DNA of 64,000 nucleotides from Stappia stellulata (GTDB lineage: Bacteria > Pseudomonadota > Alphaproteobacteria > Rhizobiales > Stappiaceae): assembly GCF_020176715.1 (NCBI RefSeq), contig NZ_JAIVMF010000004.1:186001-250000 (forward strand), read 5' to 3'. The stretch's first letter is position 1. The number at the start of each line of letters is the position of its first letter. A program made the position numbers and the translations under genes. The notes below the pieces were generated by a model. It made no database searches. It saw only the letters and a program-made list of their open reading frames with translations, and had not been told where the DNA came from. This document shows positions 16,647 through 24,642 of the stretch, in pieces.

Positions 16647-17570
16647 ATGCTCAAGAGCACCCTTCTTGGCGCAGTTGCTGCCGCCACCCTTCTGGTCACC
16701 GGCGGCGCGATTGCCCCGGTTCAGGCCGAGGACCTCAAGGAATTCCGCATCGGCATTCTCGGCGGCGAGAACGAGGCCGACCGCCTGCGCAACTTCCAGT
16801 GCATGACCGAAAAGCTTCCGGACGTGCTCGGCGTGGAAAAGGTCTCGCTGTTCCCGGCCGCCGACTATGACGGCGTGATCCAGGGCCTGCTCGGCGGCAC
16901 GCTCGACTATGCCGAACTCGGCGCCTCGGGCTACGCCAAGGTCTACCTGAACGACCCGGAAGCGGTGGAGCCGATCCTCACGACCGTGCAGACCGATGGT
17001 TCGACCGGCTATTATTCGGTCATGGTCGCGCGTTCCGACAGCGGCATCGCCTCGCTTGAGGACATGAAGGGCAAGAAGCTCGGCTTCGCCGATCCCGACA
17101 GCACCTCAGGTTTCCTGGTTCCGTCCGTGACGCTTCCCGAGGCCATCGGCGGCCCGATCGACGGCTATTTCGCCGAGACCGGCTTCGGCGGCGGTCACGA
17201 GAACCTGGTTCTCGAAGTGATCAAGGGCACCTTTGACGCCGGCACCACCTGGTCGTCGGGCGTTGGCGAGTTCAAGGACGGCTACACCTCCGGCAACCTG
17301 CGCAAGATGGTCGACAAGGGCATCCTCGACATGGACGACCTGGTTCAGATCTGGCAGTCGCCGCTGATCCCGAACGGCCCGGTCGTCGTGCGCTCCTCGC
17401 TGAGCGACGACATGAAGACCAAGTTCAAGAACTTCATGCTCGCAATGCCGGAGACCGACCGCGACTGCTTCATGGCGATCCAGGGCGGCGACTTCAAGGC
17501 GTTCACCGAAGTCAACGTCGACTTCTACAAGGCGATCATCGCCGCCCGCAAGGCGAAGATCGGCTCCTAA
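16647..17570 (+). CDS. phnD: Phosphonate ABC transporter substrate-binding protein PhnD
   Basis: This 307-residue protein begins MLKSTLLGAVAAATLLVTGG and has a signal-peptide cleavage site near VQAED. The mature part has FRIGILGGENEADRL, a pattern of PhnD proteins, and the ligand-binding GSTGYYSVMVARSDSGI and DPDSTSGFLVPS segments. It captures phosphonates in the periplasm. The ATG at 16647 is preferred over one at 16635 because GGAG lies six bases upstream. A strong hairpin with a T-rich tail follows directly and separates it from the permease genes. Confidence 0.93.
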   Translation: MLKSTLLGAVAAATLLVTGGAIAPVQAEDLKEFRIGILGGENEADRLRNFQCMTEKLPDVLGVEKVSLFPAADYDGVIQGLLGGTLDYAELGASGYAKVYLNDPEAVEPILTTVQTDGSTGYYSVMVARSDSGIASLEDMKGKKLGFADPDSTSGFLVPSVTLPEAIGGPIDGYFAETGFGGGHENLVLEVIKGTFDAGTTWSSGVGEFKDGYTSGNLRKMVDKGILDMDDLVQIWQSPLIPNGPVVVRSSLSDDMKTKFKNFMLAMPETDRDCFMAIQGGDFKAFTEVNVDFYKAIIAARKAKIGS

Positions 17571-17584
17571 GCCCCACTCGCTTG

Positions 17585-17620
17585 CGGACGCCGGCGCCAA
17601 CGCCGGCGTCCGTTTTCTTT
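17585..17620 (+). terminator. Intra-operon hairpin (attenuator/terminator) between phnD and phnE
   Basis: A perfect 12-base-pair GC-rich stem (17585-17596 with 17601-17612) closed by the loop CCAA is followed by TTTTCTTT. This is a canonical intrinsic terminator. The next gene is the permease phnE, so it probably lets a minority of transcripts through and keeps PhnD levels above permease levels. Confidence 0.75.
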
Positions 17621-17649
17621 GTTCCCCGTTGCCATTGCGAGCCCCGCCC

Positions 17650-18636
17650 ATGTCGCTTGCGACGCTTTCCCCCAACGCCGCACCCCGCGACGGCGTCCCC
17701 TTGAGCGCGCAAGGCGCGCTCGTCGAGCGCCACTGGCGCGAGCAGGCCGGCCGGCGCCGGCTCTACACCGTCGGCGGCCTTGCGGTGCTTCTCCTCGCGC
17801 TTTCCGGATCGCTCTGGTTCGCGAATGAGACCAACGCCGGCAAGTTCTTCGACCGGCTGCCCTATTTCTTCGATTTCTTCATCGATCTCGCGCCGCGCGA
17901 TCCGATGGAAATCTGGCGGGCGCTGTTCGACCTTCCCTCGCCCTATGACGACGGCAGCTTCAAGTACAATTATCCGGAAGGCCGGGTCTATCTGACCCAA
18001 AGCTTCTACATTCCGGAATATTTCTACAAGATGCTGGAGACGCTGAACATCGCGATCCTGTCGACGCTGATCGGCTTTACCTTCGGCTTCCTGCTGTGCT
18101 TCGTCGCCTCCAAGAACCTGGTGCGCAATGCCTGGCTGCGCGGAACCGTGCGCCGACTGATGGAGCTGCTGCGTGCCTTCCCCGAGATCGTCATCGCCGG
18201 CTTCTTCGTGGCGATCCTGACCATCGGCCCGATCCCGGCGATCATCGCGGTGTCGATCCATACGGTCGGCTCGCTCGGCAAGATGTTCTTCGAGGTGGTG
18301 GAAAACGCCGACATGCGCCCCGACGAAGGTCTTCGGGCGGTGGGCGCCAACTGGTTCGAGCGGGTGTGGTTCGCCATCGTGCCGCAGGTCGCGCCCAACT
18401 TCATGAGCTATGCGCTGCTCCGGCTGGAGATCAACGTGCGCGCCTCCACCATCATCGGCGCGGTCGGCGGCGGCGGCATCGGCGAGGTGCTGCGCCTGTC
18501 GATCAGCCGCGGCCACGAGGCCAAGACGCTCGCCATCATCCTCCTGCTGTTCCTGACGATCGTCGCCGTCGACCAGTTCTCGGCCTGGCTGCGCAAGCGC
18601 CTCGTCGGCAACCAGGCCTTCGAGTTCGGACGCTAG
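17650..18636 (+). CDS. phnE: Phosphonate ABC transporter permease PhnE (first)
   Basis: The 328-residue membrane protein has a hydrophobic anchor near residue 45 (LYTVGGLAVLLLALSGSLWF), a periplasmic section, and a BPD_transp_1 core with the EAA-like loop ENADMRPDEGLRAVGANWFERVWFAIVPQ. The end GAVGGGGIGEVLRLSISRGHE fits PhnE. It pairs with the second PhnE-like permease 15 bases downstream. The ATG at 17650 gives a cytoplasmic tail of about 45 residues. Confidence 0.9.
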   Translation: MSLATLSPNAAPRDGVPLSAQGALVERHWREQAGRRRLYTVGGLAVLLLALSGSLWFANETNAGKFFDRLPYFFDFFIDLAPRDPMEIWRALFDLPSPYDDGSFKYNYPEGRVYLTQSFYIPEYFYKMLETLNIAILSTLIGFTFGFLLCFVASKNLVRNAWLRGTVRRLMELLRAFPEIVIAGFFVAILTIGPIPAIIAVSIHTVGSLGKMFFEVVENADMRPDEGLRAVGANWFERVWFAIVPQVAPNFMSYALLRLEINVRASTIIGAVGGGGIGEVLRLSISRGHEAKTLAIILLLFLTIVAVDQFSAWLRKRLVGNQAFEFGR

Positions 18637-18651
18637 ACAAGGTCCCGTTTC

Positions 18652-20241
18652 ATGGCTTCCACCGCTTCCCTCCCGCTGAGCCAGAGCGATGTCGACGACA
18701 TCGCCGCGCGCCATCCCGAGGTTTTCAAGAACCGCCCCTGGCGGCGCTATCGCGCGCCGCTGGCGATCCTCGCGGTCGTGCTCTACAGCGTCTATTGCTG
18801 GTCGTTCTTCGGCATCGGCAAGGTGCTTCAGGACGCCAATTGGGACATCGCCGGCAATTATCTCGCCGACTGGATCTCCTATGAGGTCCGTCCCGACTTC
18901 GAGATCGAGCCGGACGGGGCGATCCTGCTGGAATGGCCGAGGTTCTCGCCGCTGGGGTCGGACCCCGACCCCGACTGGATCACCACGCAGACCGCGACGA
19001 TGGAGCGGGTGCGCGCCTCGGATGGTGCAACGCCCGCAGCCACGGCGGCCGAGAAGACCGCCAACAGCTTCATGGTGCCGGATGCCAAGGGCACCGCACC
19101 TTCGTCCGCCGGCACCTCCAGCAGCTTCTCCTTCATGGCGCCGGATGCGGCGACCGGCGCGGGGACGGCTGGCGATGCGGGCGAACCTGCTGCGCCTGAG
19201 ACTGTCGTCGAAGAAGTGATCACCGAGGCAACGGTCGAGGTGGGGCGCGGCAACCTGATCGAGATCGCGCCGACGCGTGTGGTCCTGACGCGCGGGTCGG
19301 AAAGCGTCGCCGTGCGGCTCGGCCCCGGAGAGCTGGTCACGGTCGAGGGCGAGATGCCGGACTGGGTCCAGCAGAAGCGCGCCGGGCGCAAGGTGCTTGC
19401 CTCCTTCGGCTTCGACGGGCGCGCCGAGATCGACTACGACGGCGTCAAGGTGCGCCACCGCTTCATCGGCTGGGAGAACTTCGTCTTCGACGCCAATTCC
19501 CCGTTCTGGGGCAAGAGCGCGGGCGAGGTCCTCGGGCTGATCGTCTCCGGCAAGCGGATCGATCCGGAGCGCTCCAACCTGTCGCTTGCCTGGAACAACA
19601 TCCTCTACAATGCCGACTGGCAGCATCTCGACGTGTGGACCAAGCTGCTGCAGACCATCGTCATGGCCTTTGTCGGCACGCTGTTTGCCGGGGTGGTGGC
19701 CTTCCCGCTCGCCTTCCTGGCGGCGCGCAACATCACCCGCAGCCGGATCCTCAACCAGATCAACAAGCGCTTCTTCGACTTCCTGCGCTCGGTGGACATG
19801 CTGATCTGGGCGCTGTTCTTCACCCGCGCCTTCGGTCCGGGACCGCTGGCCGGCATGTCGGCGATCTTCTTCACCGACACCGGCACGCTCGGAAAACTCT
19901 ACGCCGAGGCGCTGGAAAACATCGACGACAAGCAGCGCGAAGGGGTACGCTCCGTCGGCGCCTCTCCGGCGTCCGTGCAGCGATTCGGCGTGTTGCCGCA
20001 GGTTCTTCCTGTCTTTGCCAGCCAGGCGCTCTATTTCTGGGAATCCAACACGCGCTCGGCGACGATCATCGGCGCCGTGGGTGCCGGCGGCATCGGCCTG
20101 AAGCTGTGGGAAGCGATGCGCACCAACCAGGACTGGGAGAACGTCGCCTATATGGTGATCCTGATCCTCGCCGTCGTCTTCCTGTTCGACGGCATCTCCA
20201 ATGCCCTGCGCTCGCGCCTGATGGGCGGGCAGAAGCGCTAG
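18652..20241 (+). CDS. phnE2: Phosphonate ABC transporter permease PhnE (second, enlarged)
   Basis: At 529 residues this is about twice the length of a minimal PhnE. One membrane helix near residue 35-55 is followed by a 250-residue periplasmic insert before the conserved permease core (TIVMAFVGTLFAGVVAFPLAFLAA, EALENIDDKQREGVRSVGAS, IGAVGAGGIGLKLWEAM). The insert has an Ala/Ser/Thr/Pro-rich linker at about residues 120-180 with a duplicated SFMxPDA motif (NSFMVPDA and FSFMAPDA). Extended second permeases are common in alphaproteobacterial phn loci, but the linker looks lineage-specific. A terminator follows. Confidence 0.88.
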   Translation: MASTASLPLSQSDVDDIAARHPEVFKNRPWRRYRAPLAILAVVLYSVYCWSFFGIGKVLQDANWDIAGNYLADWISYEVRPDFEIEPDGAILLEWPRFSPLGSDPDPDWITTQTATMERVRASDGATPAATAAEKTANSFMVPDAKGTAPSSAGTSSSFSFMAPDAATGAGTAGDAGEPAAPETVVEEVITEATVEVGRGNLIEIAPTRVVLTRGSESVAVRLGPGELVTVEGEMPDWVQQKRAGRKVLASFGFDGRAEIDYDGVKVRHRFIGWENFVFDANSPFWGKSAGEVLGLIVSGKRIDPERSNLSLAWNNILYNADWQHLDVWTKLLQTIVMAFVGTLFAGVVAFPLAFLAARNITRSRILNQINKRFFDFLRSVDMLIWALFFTRAFGPGPLAGMSAIFFTDTGTLGKLYAEALENIDDKQREGVRSVGASPASVQRFGVLPQVLPVFASQALYFWESNTRSATIIGAVGAGGIGLKLWEAMRTNQDWENVAYMVILILAVVFLFDGISNALRSRLMGGQKR

Positions 20242-20252
20242 GACGCCTTAGT

Positions 20253-20286
20253 CCGGGCCCGCCCGATGGCGCGGGTCCGGCTTTTC
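20253..20286 (+). terminator. Intrinsic terminator after phnE2
   Basis: CCGGGCCCGC (20253-20262) pairs with GCGGGTCCGG (20271-20280), with one G-U pair and an 8-base loop, and is followed by CTTTTC. It ends the phnCDE1E2 transcript. The DUF1045-phnM-phnN genes start about 90 bases later. Confidence 0.7.
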
Positions 20287-20374
20287 ACCCGATCCGCGGC
20301 GTCCCGTCCAACGGGGGGCCGCGCGATCATTCGTTTGCGGGATGTTTTCGTCCCGCACAGGACCGACCGACCCG

Positions 20375-21076
20375 ATGCGATACGCTCTCTACTACTCCCC
20401 CTCCGCCGACCATCCGCTGGTCGCCGCGGCTGAACACTGGCTCGGCCGCAGCCTCTTCGGCCGCGAGGTGCCCGGCGACACGATCGGCGGGCTGACGCCG
20501 CAGGCGCGCGCGCCCTGGATCGCCTCGCCGCGCCGCTACGGCTTTCACGCGACCCTGAAGGCGCCGTTCCGCCTGGCGGAGGGGTGCGACGAGGCCGCGC
20601 TGATTGCGGCCATCGACGCGTTTGCAGCGACCACAGGGCCGGCGCCGGCGGCGCGTCTCGGGCTGGAGAACCTGCGCGGGTTTCTGGCGCTCACCTTTGT
20701 CCGGCCGACCCCGGAACTCGACGCGCTTGCCGCGGAGATCGTGCGGGACTTCGACGGCTTCCGCGCGCCGATGAGCCCCGAGGATCGCGCCCGCCGGCAG
20801 CCGGAGCGTCTGGAGGAGGCCCTGCGCCGCAATCTCGACACCTGGGGCTATCCTTATGTGATGGAGGCCTTCCGCTTCCACATGACATTGACGGAGCGGC
20901 TCGATGCGGCCGACGCCGCGCGCGCCGGCGAGGCGCTGCGGCAGCATTTCGCCGAACTGCTCGAGACGCCCGTCACTGTCGACCGGATCGTGCTGTGCCG
21001 GGAGCCGGCCCCGGGCGCGCCCTTTACCTCTATCCACGCGACGCCGCTCATCGGCGCTGCGTCCAAAACCGCCTGA
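20375..21076 (+). CDS. DUF1045 phosphonate-locus protein, 2H-phosphoesterase-like
   Basis: The 233-residue protein contains two His-x-Thr motifs, GFHATLKAPF near residue 55 and FRFHMTLTERL near residue 170. This is the hallmark of the 2H phosphoesterase superfamily. It is the phosphonate-operon family TIGR03223/DUF1045. In C-P lyase pathways, a cyclic ribose phosphate made by PhnJ must be opened, normally by PhnP. No phnP is present in this window, so this protein is a good candidate for that step, as an inference. Start chosen at MRYALYYSP. It is 12 bases upstream of phnM. Confidence 0.85.
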   Translation: MRYALYYSPSADHPLVAAAEHWLGRSLFGREVPGDTIGGLTPQARAPWIASPRRYGFHATLKAPFRLAEGCDEAALIAAIDAFAATTGPAPAARLGLENLRGFLALTFVRPTPELDALAAEIVRDFDGFRAPMSPEDRARRQPERLEEALRRNLDTWGYPYVMEAFRFHMTLTERLDAADAARAGEALRQHFAELLETPVTVDRIVLCREPAPGAPFTSIHATPLIGAASKTA

Positions 21077-21088
21077 AAGACGAAACGC

Positions 21089-22228
21089 ATGGAAACGATT
21101 TTGACGAATGCCCGCATCGTGTTGGGCGACGAGGTGATCACCGGCACGCTGCACCTCAAGGACGGGGCGATCGCTGGCGTGGATACCACCGCGAGCACCG
21201 CGGCGGGCGCCGAGGACATGAACGGCGATTATGTGATCCCCGGGTTGGTCGAACTGCACACCGACCACCTGGAAAACCACTATATGCCGCGCCCGAGAGT
21301 GCGCTGGAACCCGATCGCGGCGGTCTGCGCCCATGATGCGCAGGTTGCCTCGAGCGGCATCACCACCGTGTTCGACGCCCTGCGCGTCGGGCTCGACGAG
21401 GACGCCGGGGTGACGGCGGAGGACATGCGGCGGCTGGCCGACGCCATCGAGGCGGGCGTGGTCGGGGACCGGCTCAGGGCCGACCATTTCATTCACCTGC
21501 GCTGCGAGGTGTCCGCGCCCAATTGTCTGGAGAGCTTCCGCCTGTTCGACGGCGATCCGAGGGTGCGCATCGCCTCGCTGATGGACCATTCGCCCGGCCA
21601 GCGCCAGTTCGCGAGCCTCGAGGCCTATGCGGTCTACTACAAGGGCAAGATGAAGATGAGCGACGCGGAGTTCAACGAATTCTGCGAGACGCGCATGGCG
21701 CAGTCGGCCGAATATTCCGACAAGAACCGCACCGCCGTCGCCGATCTGGCCCGTCCGCGCGGGATCGTGCTCGCCAGCCACGACGACGCGACGACCGCCC
21801 ATGTGGACGAGGCGGTCGACCAGGGGATCAAGATCGCGGAATTCCCGACGACCATGGAAGCGGCGCGGGCGTCGAAGGACCAGGGGCTCGCGGTGCTGAT
21901 GGGTGCGCCGAACGTGGTGCGGGGCGGCTCGCACTCCGGCAATATCTCGGCGCGCACGCTTGCCGAACACGGGCTGCTCGACATCCTGTCGTCCGACTAC
22001 ATCCCCTTCAGCCTCATTCAGGCGGCGTTCTTCCTCAGCGAGGTGGTCGACGAAGTCGACCTGCCGCAGGCCGTTGCCATGGTGTCGCGCAACCCGGCGC
22101 GGGCGGCGGGGCTTGAGGATCGCGGCGAGATCGCGCTTAACCGGCGCGCCGATCTCGTGCGGGTGCGGGTCGAGGATCACATCCCGATCGTGCGCTGCGT
22201 GTGGCGCGAGGGGCGCCGCGTCGCGTGA
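21089..22228 (+). CDS. phnM: Ribosyl-phosphonate triphosphate pyrophosphohydrolase PhnM
   Basis: This 379-residue amidohydrolase-fold enzyme has the metal-binding IPGLVELHTDHLENH, followed by PRPRVRWNPIAAVCAHDAQV, a phrase specific to PhnM. Further metal ligands are in LASHDDATTAHVDEA and ILSSDYIPFSL. PhnM removes pyrophosphate from alkylphosphonate ribose triphosphate before PhnJ acts. Its length equals that of E. coli PhnM. The stop overlaps the phnN start by one base (TGATG). Confidence 0.94.
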   Translation: METILTNARIVLGDEVITGTLHLKDGAIAGVDTTASTAAGAEDMNGDYVIPGLVELHTDHLENHYMPRPRVRWNPIAAVCAHDAQVASSGITTVFDALRVGLDEDAGVTAEDMRRLADAIEAGVVGDRLRADHFIHLRCEVSAPNCLESFRLFDGDPRVRIASLMDHSPGQRQFASLEAYAVYYKGKMKMSDAEFNEFCETRMAQSAEYSDKNRTAVADLARPRGIVLASHDDATTAHVDEAVDQGIKIAEFPTTMEAARASKDQGLAVLMGAPNVVRGGSHSGNISARTLAEHGLLDILSSDYIPFSLIQAAFFLSEVVDEVDLPQAVAMVSRNPARAAGLEDRGEIALNRRADLVRVRVEDHIPIVRCVWREGRRVA

Positions 22229-22833
22229 TGGGCGAGACATCCACGGGAAACGGGATGACGAGCGCACGGCCCCGGGGCCGGCTGATCGCCGTGGTCGGCC
22301 CGAGCGGGGTCGGCAAGGACAGCCTGCTGACGCTTGCCCGGCGCGAACTCGACGGCGAGCTGCACTTCGTGCGCCGGACCATCACCCGGCCGGTTGCCGC
22401 CGACGCGGAGGATCATCTGGCCGCGAGCGACGCGGACTTCGCGGCATGCGAGGCGGCGGGAGGGTTTTGTTTTTCCTGGCGTGCGCACGGGCTGAGCTAC
22501 GGGCTGCCTATCGCGCTTGACGATCACCTCGCCGCCGGACGCCCGGCGGTGGTGAACGGATCGCGCAAGGTGCTGCCGCAAATGGCGGACCGGTTTCCGG
22601 GGCTTGTCATCGTTTCCGTGACCGCGGATCCGCAGGTGATCGCCGCCAGGCTGCTCGCCCGCGGGCGCGAGGATGCCGACGCGGTGGCCGCGCGTCTGGC
22701 GCGCTCCGCGCCGGTTCCGGCCGTCGCGCCGGTGCGCGTCATCGACAATTCCGGAGCGCTGGAGGCCGCGGCGGCCGAGTTCATCGGCGCGCTGCGGGCC
22801 TTTGCTCATTCCGACGGGTTGTCCTCAGACTGA
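22228..22833 (+). CDS. phnN: Ribose 1,5-bisphosphate phosphokinase PhnN
   Basis: About 201 residues with a guanylate-kinase-like fold: Walker A VVGPSGVGKDSLL, FVRRTITRPVAADAEDHLAAS and a lid region. PhnN phosphorylates ribose 1,5-bisphosphate to PRPP and so returns the ribose of the C-P lyase pathway to nucleotide metabolism. The ATG at 22228 overlaps the phnM stop. A second Met nine codons later (MTSARPRGR) is also possible. It is the last gene of the phosphonate locus. Confidence 0.92.
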   Translation: MGETSTGNGMTSARPRGRLIAVVGPSGVGKDSLLTLARRELDGELHFVRRTITRPVAADAEDHLAASDADFAACEAAGGFCFSWRAHGLSYGLPIALDDHLAAGRPAVVNGSRKVLPQMADRFPGLVIVSVTADPQVIAARLLARGREDADAVAARLARSAPVPAVAPVRVIDNSGALEAAAAEFIGALRAFAHSDGLSSD

Positions 22834-23129
22834 CAGGCTGCGTGCGGAGATGCTGCGGACACTGCGCTGAAGCCGCAGTCTTCGCCCGCCGAAGGCTGTC
22901 GGCGCTCTGACTACGGCGCTCGGGCCACGGCGTTTTCCACACATCGCGCGGACTTGCAACGCTGAGCAGTGATTTTGTGGTTTGCACGCAATTTTTGATA
23001 TATGATTTTCGCAATCGATAGCTGCGCAAGACGCGGCTGCAACAGCCTGTTCCCGCCCGGCCAAGACCGGCGGGCTGCGTGCTTCGGCAAGCATCGCGGG
23101 ATTTCAGGCATCATCGCAAGGTTCGAATC

Positions 23130-23870
23130 GTGACGGGTTTTCTGGCAACGCATGGAACGAGCGGACTGGTGCTCAGTCTCGACGACGAGGTGGCGAACGA
23201 ACGCATCGTCTCCGAAATCAAGCGCGGCCGCTACGAGGCGAGCGAACTTGCCATCGCGTCGCGTTTCGTGCGCGCCGGGGACCGGGTTCTGGAACTGGGG
23301 GCCGGCGTCGGCTTCATCTCCGCCGGCGTGATGCGCAACGTGGGACCCGCCTATTACGCGGCGGTGGAGGCCGATGCCAGGCTCATCCCGCATATTCGCG
23401 AAACCCATGCGCGCAACGGCGTGAGCGGGGTCGAGATCATCAACGCCGCCTTCACCAGCGATCCGGACGTGCTGGCGAAGGGGACGGTGGCCTTTACCCT
23501 GCACCGGGAGTTCTGGCGCTCCGGGATCGGGCAGGATCAGCCGGGCAGTGCGGAAACGGTCAGCGTTCCGGCCCGGGACGTCTCCCGGTTCCTGGCGGAA
23601 AAGGACATCACCGTGTTGATCGCGGATATCGAAGGCGCCGAACTGGACCTGCTCCGCCACATCGACACCGCGCGGCTGGAAAAGATCGTGCTGGAGCTGC
23701 ATCCCCAGCGGATCGGCAAGGCGGGGGTGCTGGAAATCTTCCAGATCCTCTGTGCCCGGGGATTTGCCTATAACACGGCTTTGTCCGAGGGGTCCGTAGT
23801 GTGTTTCGAGGCGGTCCCATCCCAAAGCGCGGCAATCGGCGAGGCGGCCTGTTCCGCCGGGAATCCTTGA
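23130..23870 (+). CDS. FkbM-family SAM-dependent methyltransferase
   Basis: The 246-residue protein has the SAM-binding VLELGAGVGFISAGVM near residue 65, YYAAVEADARLIPHI, and the FkbM signature region VLIADIEGAELDLL and KIVLELHPQRIG. FkbM enzymes O-methylate sugars or small molecules. A GTG at 23130 is taken as the start. A GTG at 23079 in the same frame would add 17 residues, and neither has a strong ribosome-binding site. The 296 bases upstream hold no gene. An AT-rich patch at 22975-23010 (TTGTGG and TATATG at 18-base spacing) may be its promoter. It is isolated and its substrate is unknown. Confidence 0.7.
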   Translation: MTGFLATHGTSGLVLSLDDEVANERIVSEIKRGRYEASELAIASRFVRAGDRVLELGAGVGFISAGVMRNVGPAYYAAVEADARLIPHIRETHARNGVSGVEIINAAFTSDPDVLAKGTVAFTLHREFWRSGIGQDQPGSAETVSVPARDVSRFLAEKDITVLIADIEGAELDLLRHIDTARLEKIVLELHPQRIGKAGVLEIFQILCARGFAYNTALSEGSVVCFEAVPSQSAAIGEAACSAGNP

Positions 23871-24149
23871 GCGAAAAAGACGCACTTAAGCGATCGCCGA
23901 GACTTCGTAATTCTTACGATGAATTGCAAGTCATTTTTGGGAAATTTATAAATAAATTTATTGTAGTATCCGGATAAATGACAGTAAGTATTATTCGTTT
24001 TTGAATCTATCTTTTCATTTATACGATGGGTTAGCGGATCTCATTAAAGAAACATTATATTTGTTGGCGTCACTCTTGTGCTATGATGCAATATCTGTCG
24101 CGGAACACCTTCGCCGGGCGGTGTGCGGCAGTAGCAAGAGCGAGATGTG
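23871..24149. other. AT-rich intergenic segment with palindrome
   Basis: About 280 bases of strongly AT-rich sequence in an otherwise GC-rich window. No coding frame is credible. It includes the perfect inverted repeat AAATTTA-TAAA-TAAATTT at 23942-23959 and a TATGAT box at about 24082 that may serve the next gene. Such tracts attract AT-binding silencers (MucR/Ros, H-NS-like), or may mark acquired DNA. Confidence 0.5.
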
Positions 24150-24635
24150 ATGAAGAATCTTCGACTGGTTTGCGCCGGGTTTCTCCTGCTGGTGTCCGTG
24201 CTTGCGAGTTCGGTTCTGGCCGACGATGCGGTCGTGCTGACCGTCGACGGCCGCATTGCGGGCGATACGGCTGTCGACTTCACGCTTGCCGACCTGCAGG
24301 CGCTAGGCATGGAGCGCATCGAGACAACGACGCCGTGGCATGACGGCGTGATGGTGTTCGAAGGCGTTCCCCTGTCCAGGCTGATGGCGCATGTCGGAGC
24401 GCAGGGGGACAATCTGACCGCCATCGCTCTCAACGACTTCTACGCCGAAATCCCGATCTCCGATGCCGCGGCCTATGACGTCCTGCTCGCCTATCGCGCG
24501 AACGGGTCGATCCTGACGGTGCGCGACAAGGGGCCGCTTTTCCTGATTTACCCGTTCGACCGGTTTCCCGACCTGCGGAACGAGTTGTACTATTCCCGTT
24601 CCATCTGGCAGCTGCGCCGGCTGACGGTCAGATAA
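24150..24635 (+). CDS. Secreted sulfite-oxidase-fold (molybdopterin-binding-like) protein
   Basis: The 161-residue product has a signal peptide (LVCAGFLLLVSVLASSVLAD) and then a SUOX-like core: VVLTVDGRIAG, FTLADLQALGM, TTTPWHDGVMVFEGVPLSRLM, and a closing LYYSRSIWQLRRLTV. The Cys that binds molybdopterin in true family members is not visible, so this is probably a cofactor-free sensor or binding version. Such proteins are often encoded next to signalling proteins, and here a GGDEF-EAL gene starts 7 bases later. The ATG at 24150 is preceded in frame by a GTG. Confidence 0.7.
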   Translation: MKNLRLVCAGFLLLVSVLASSVLADDAVVLTVDGRIAGDTAVDFTLADLQALGMERIETTTPWHDGVMVFEGVPLSRLMAHVGAQGDNLTAIALNDFYAEIPISDAAAYDVLLAYRANGSILTVRDKGPLFLIYPFDRFPDLRNELYYSRSIWQLRRLTVR

Positions 24636-24642
24636 GGCCGCA

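Noticed and set aside
17536-19626. 696-codon minus-strand frame opposite phnE1/phnE2
   Set aside because: The translation is Asp/Arg/Glu/His-rich without any domain, a typical antisense shadow of a GC-rich coding region. phnE on the plus strand is certain.
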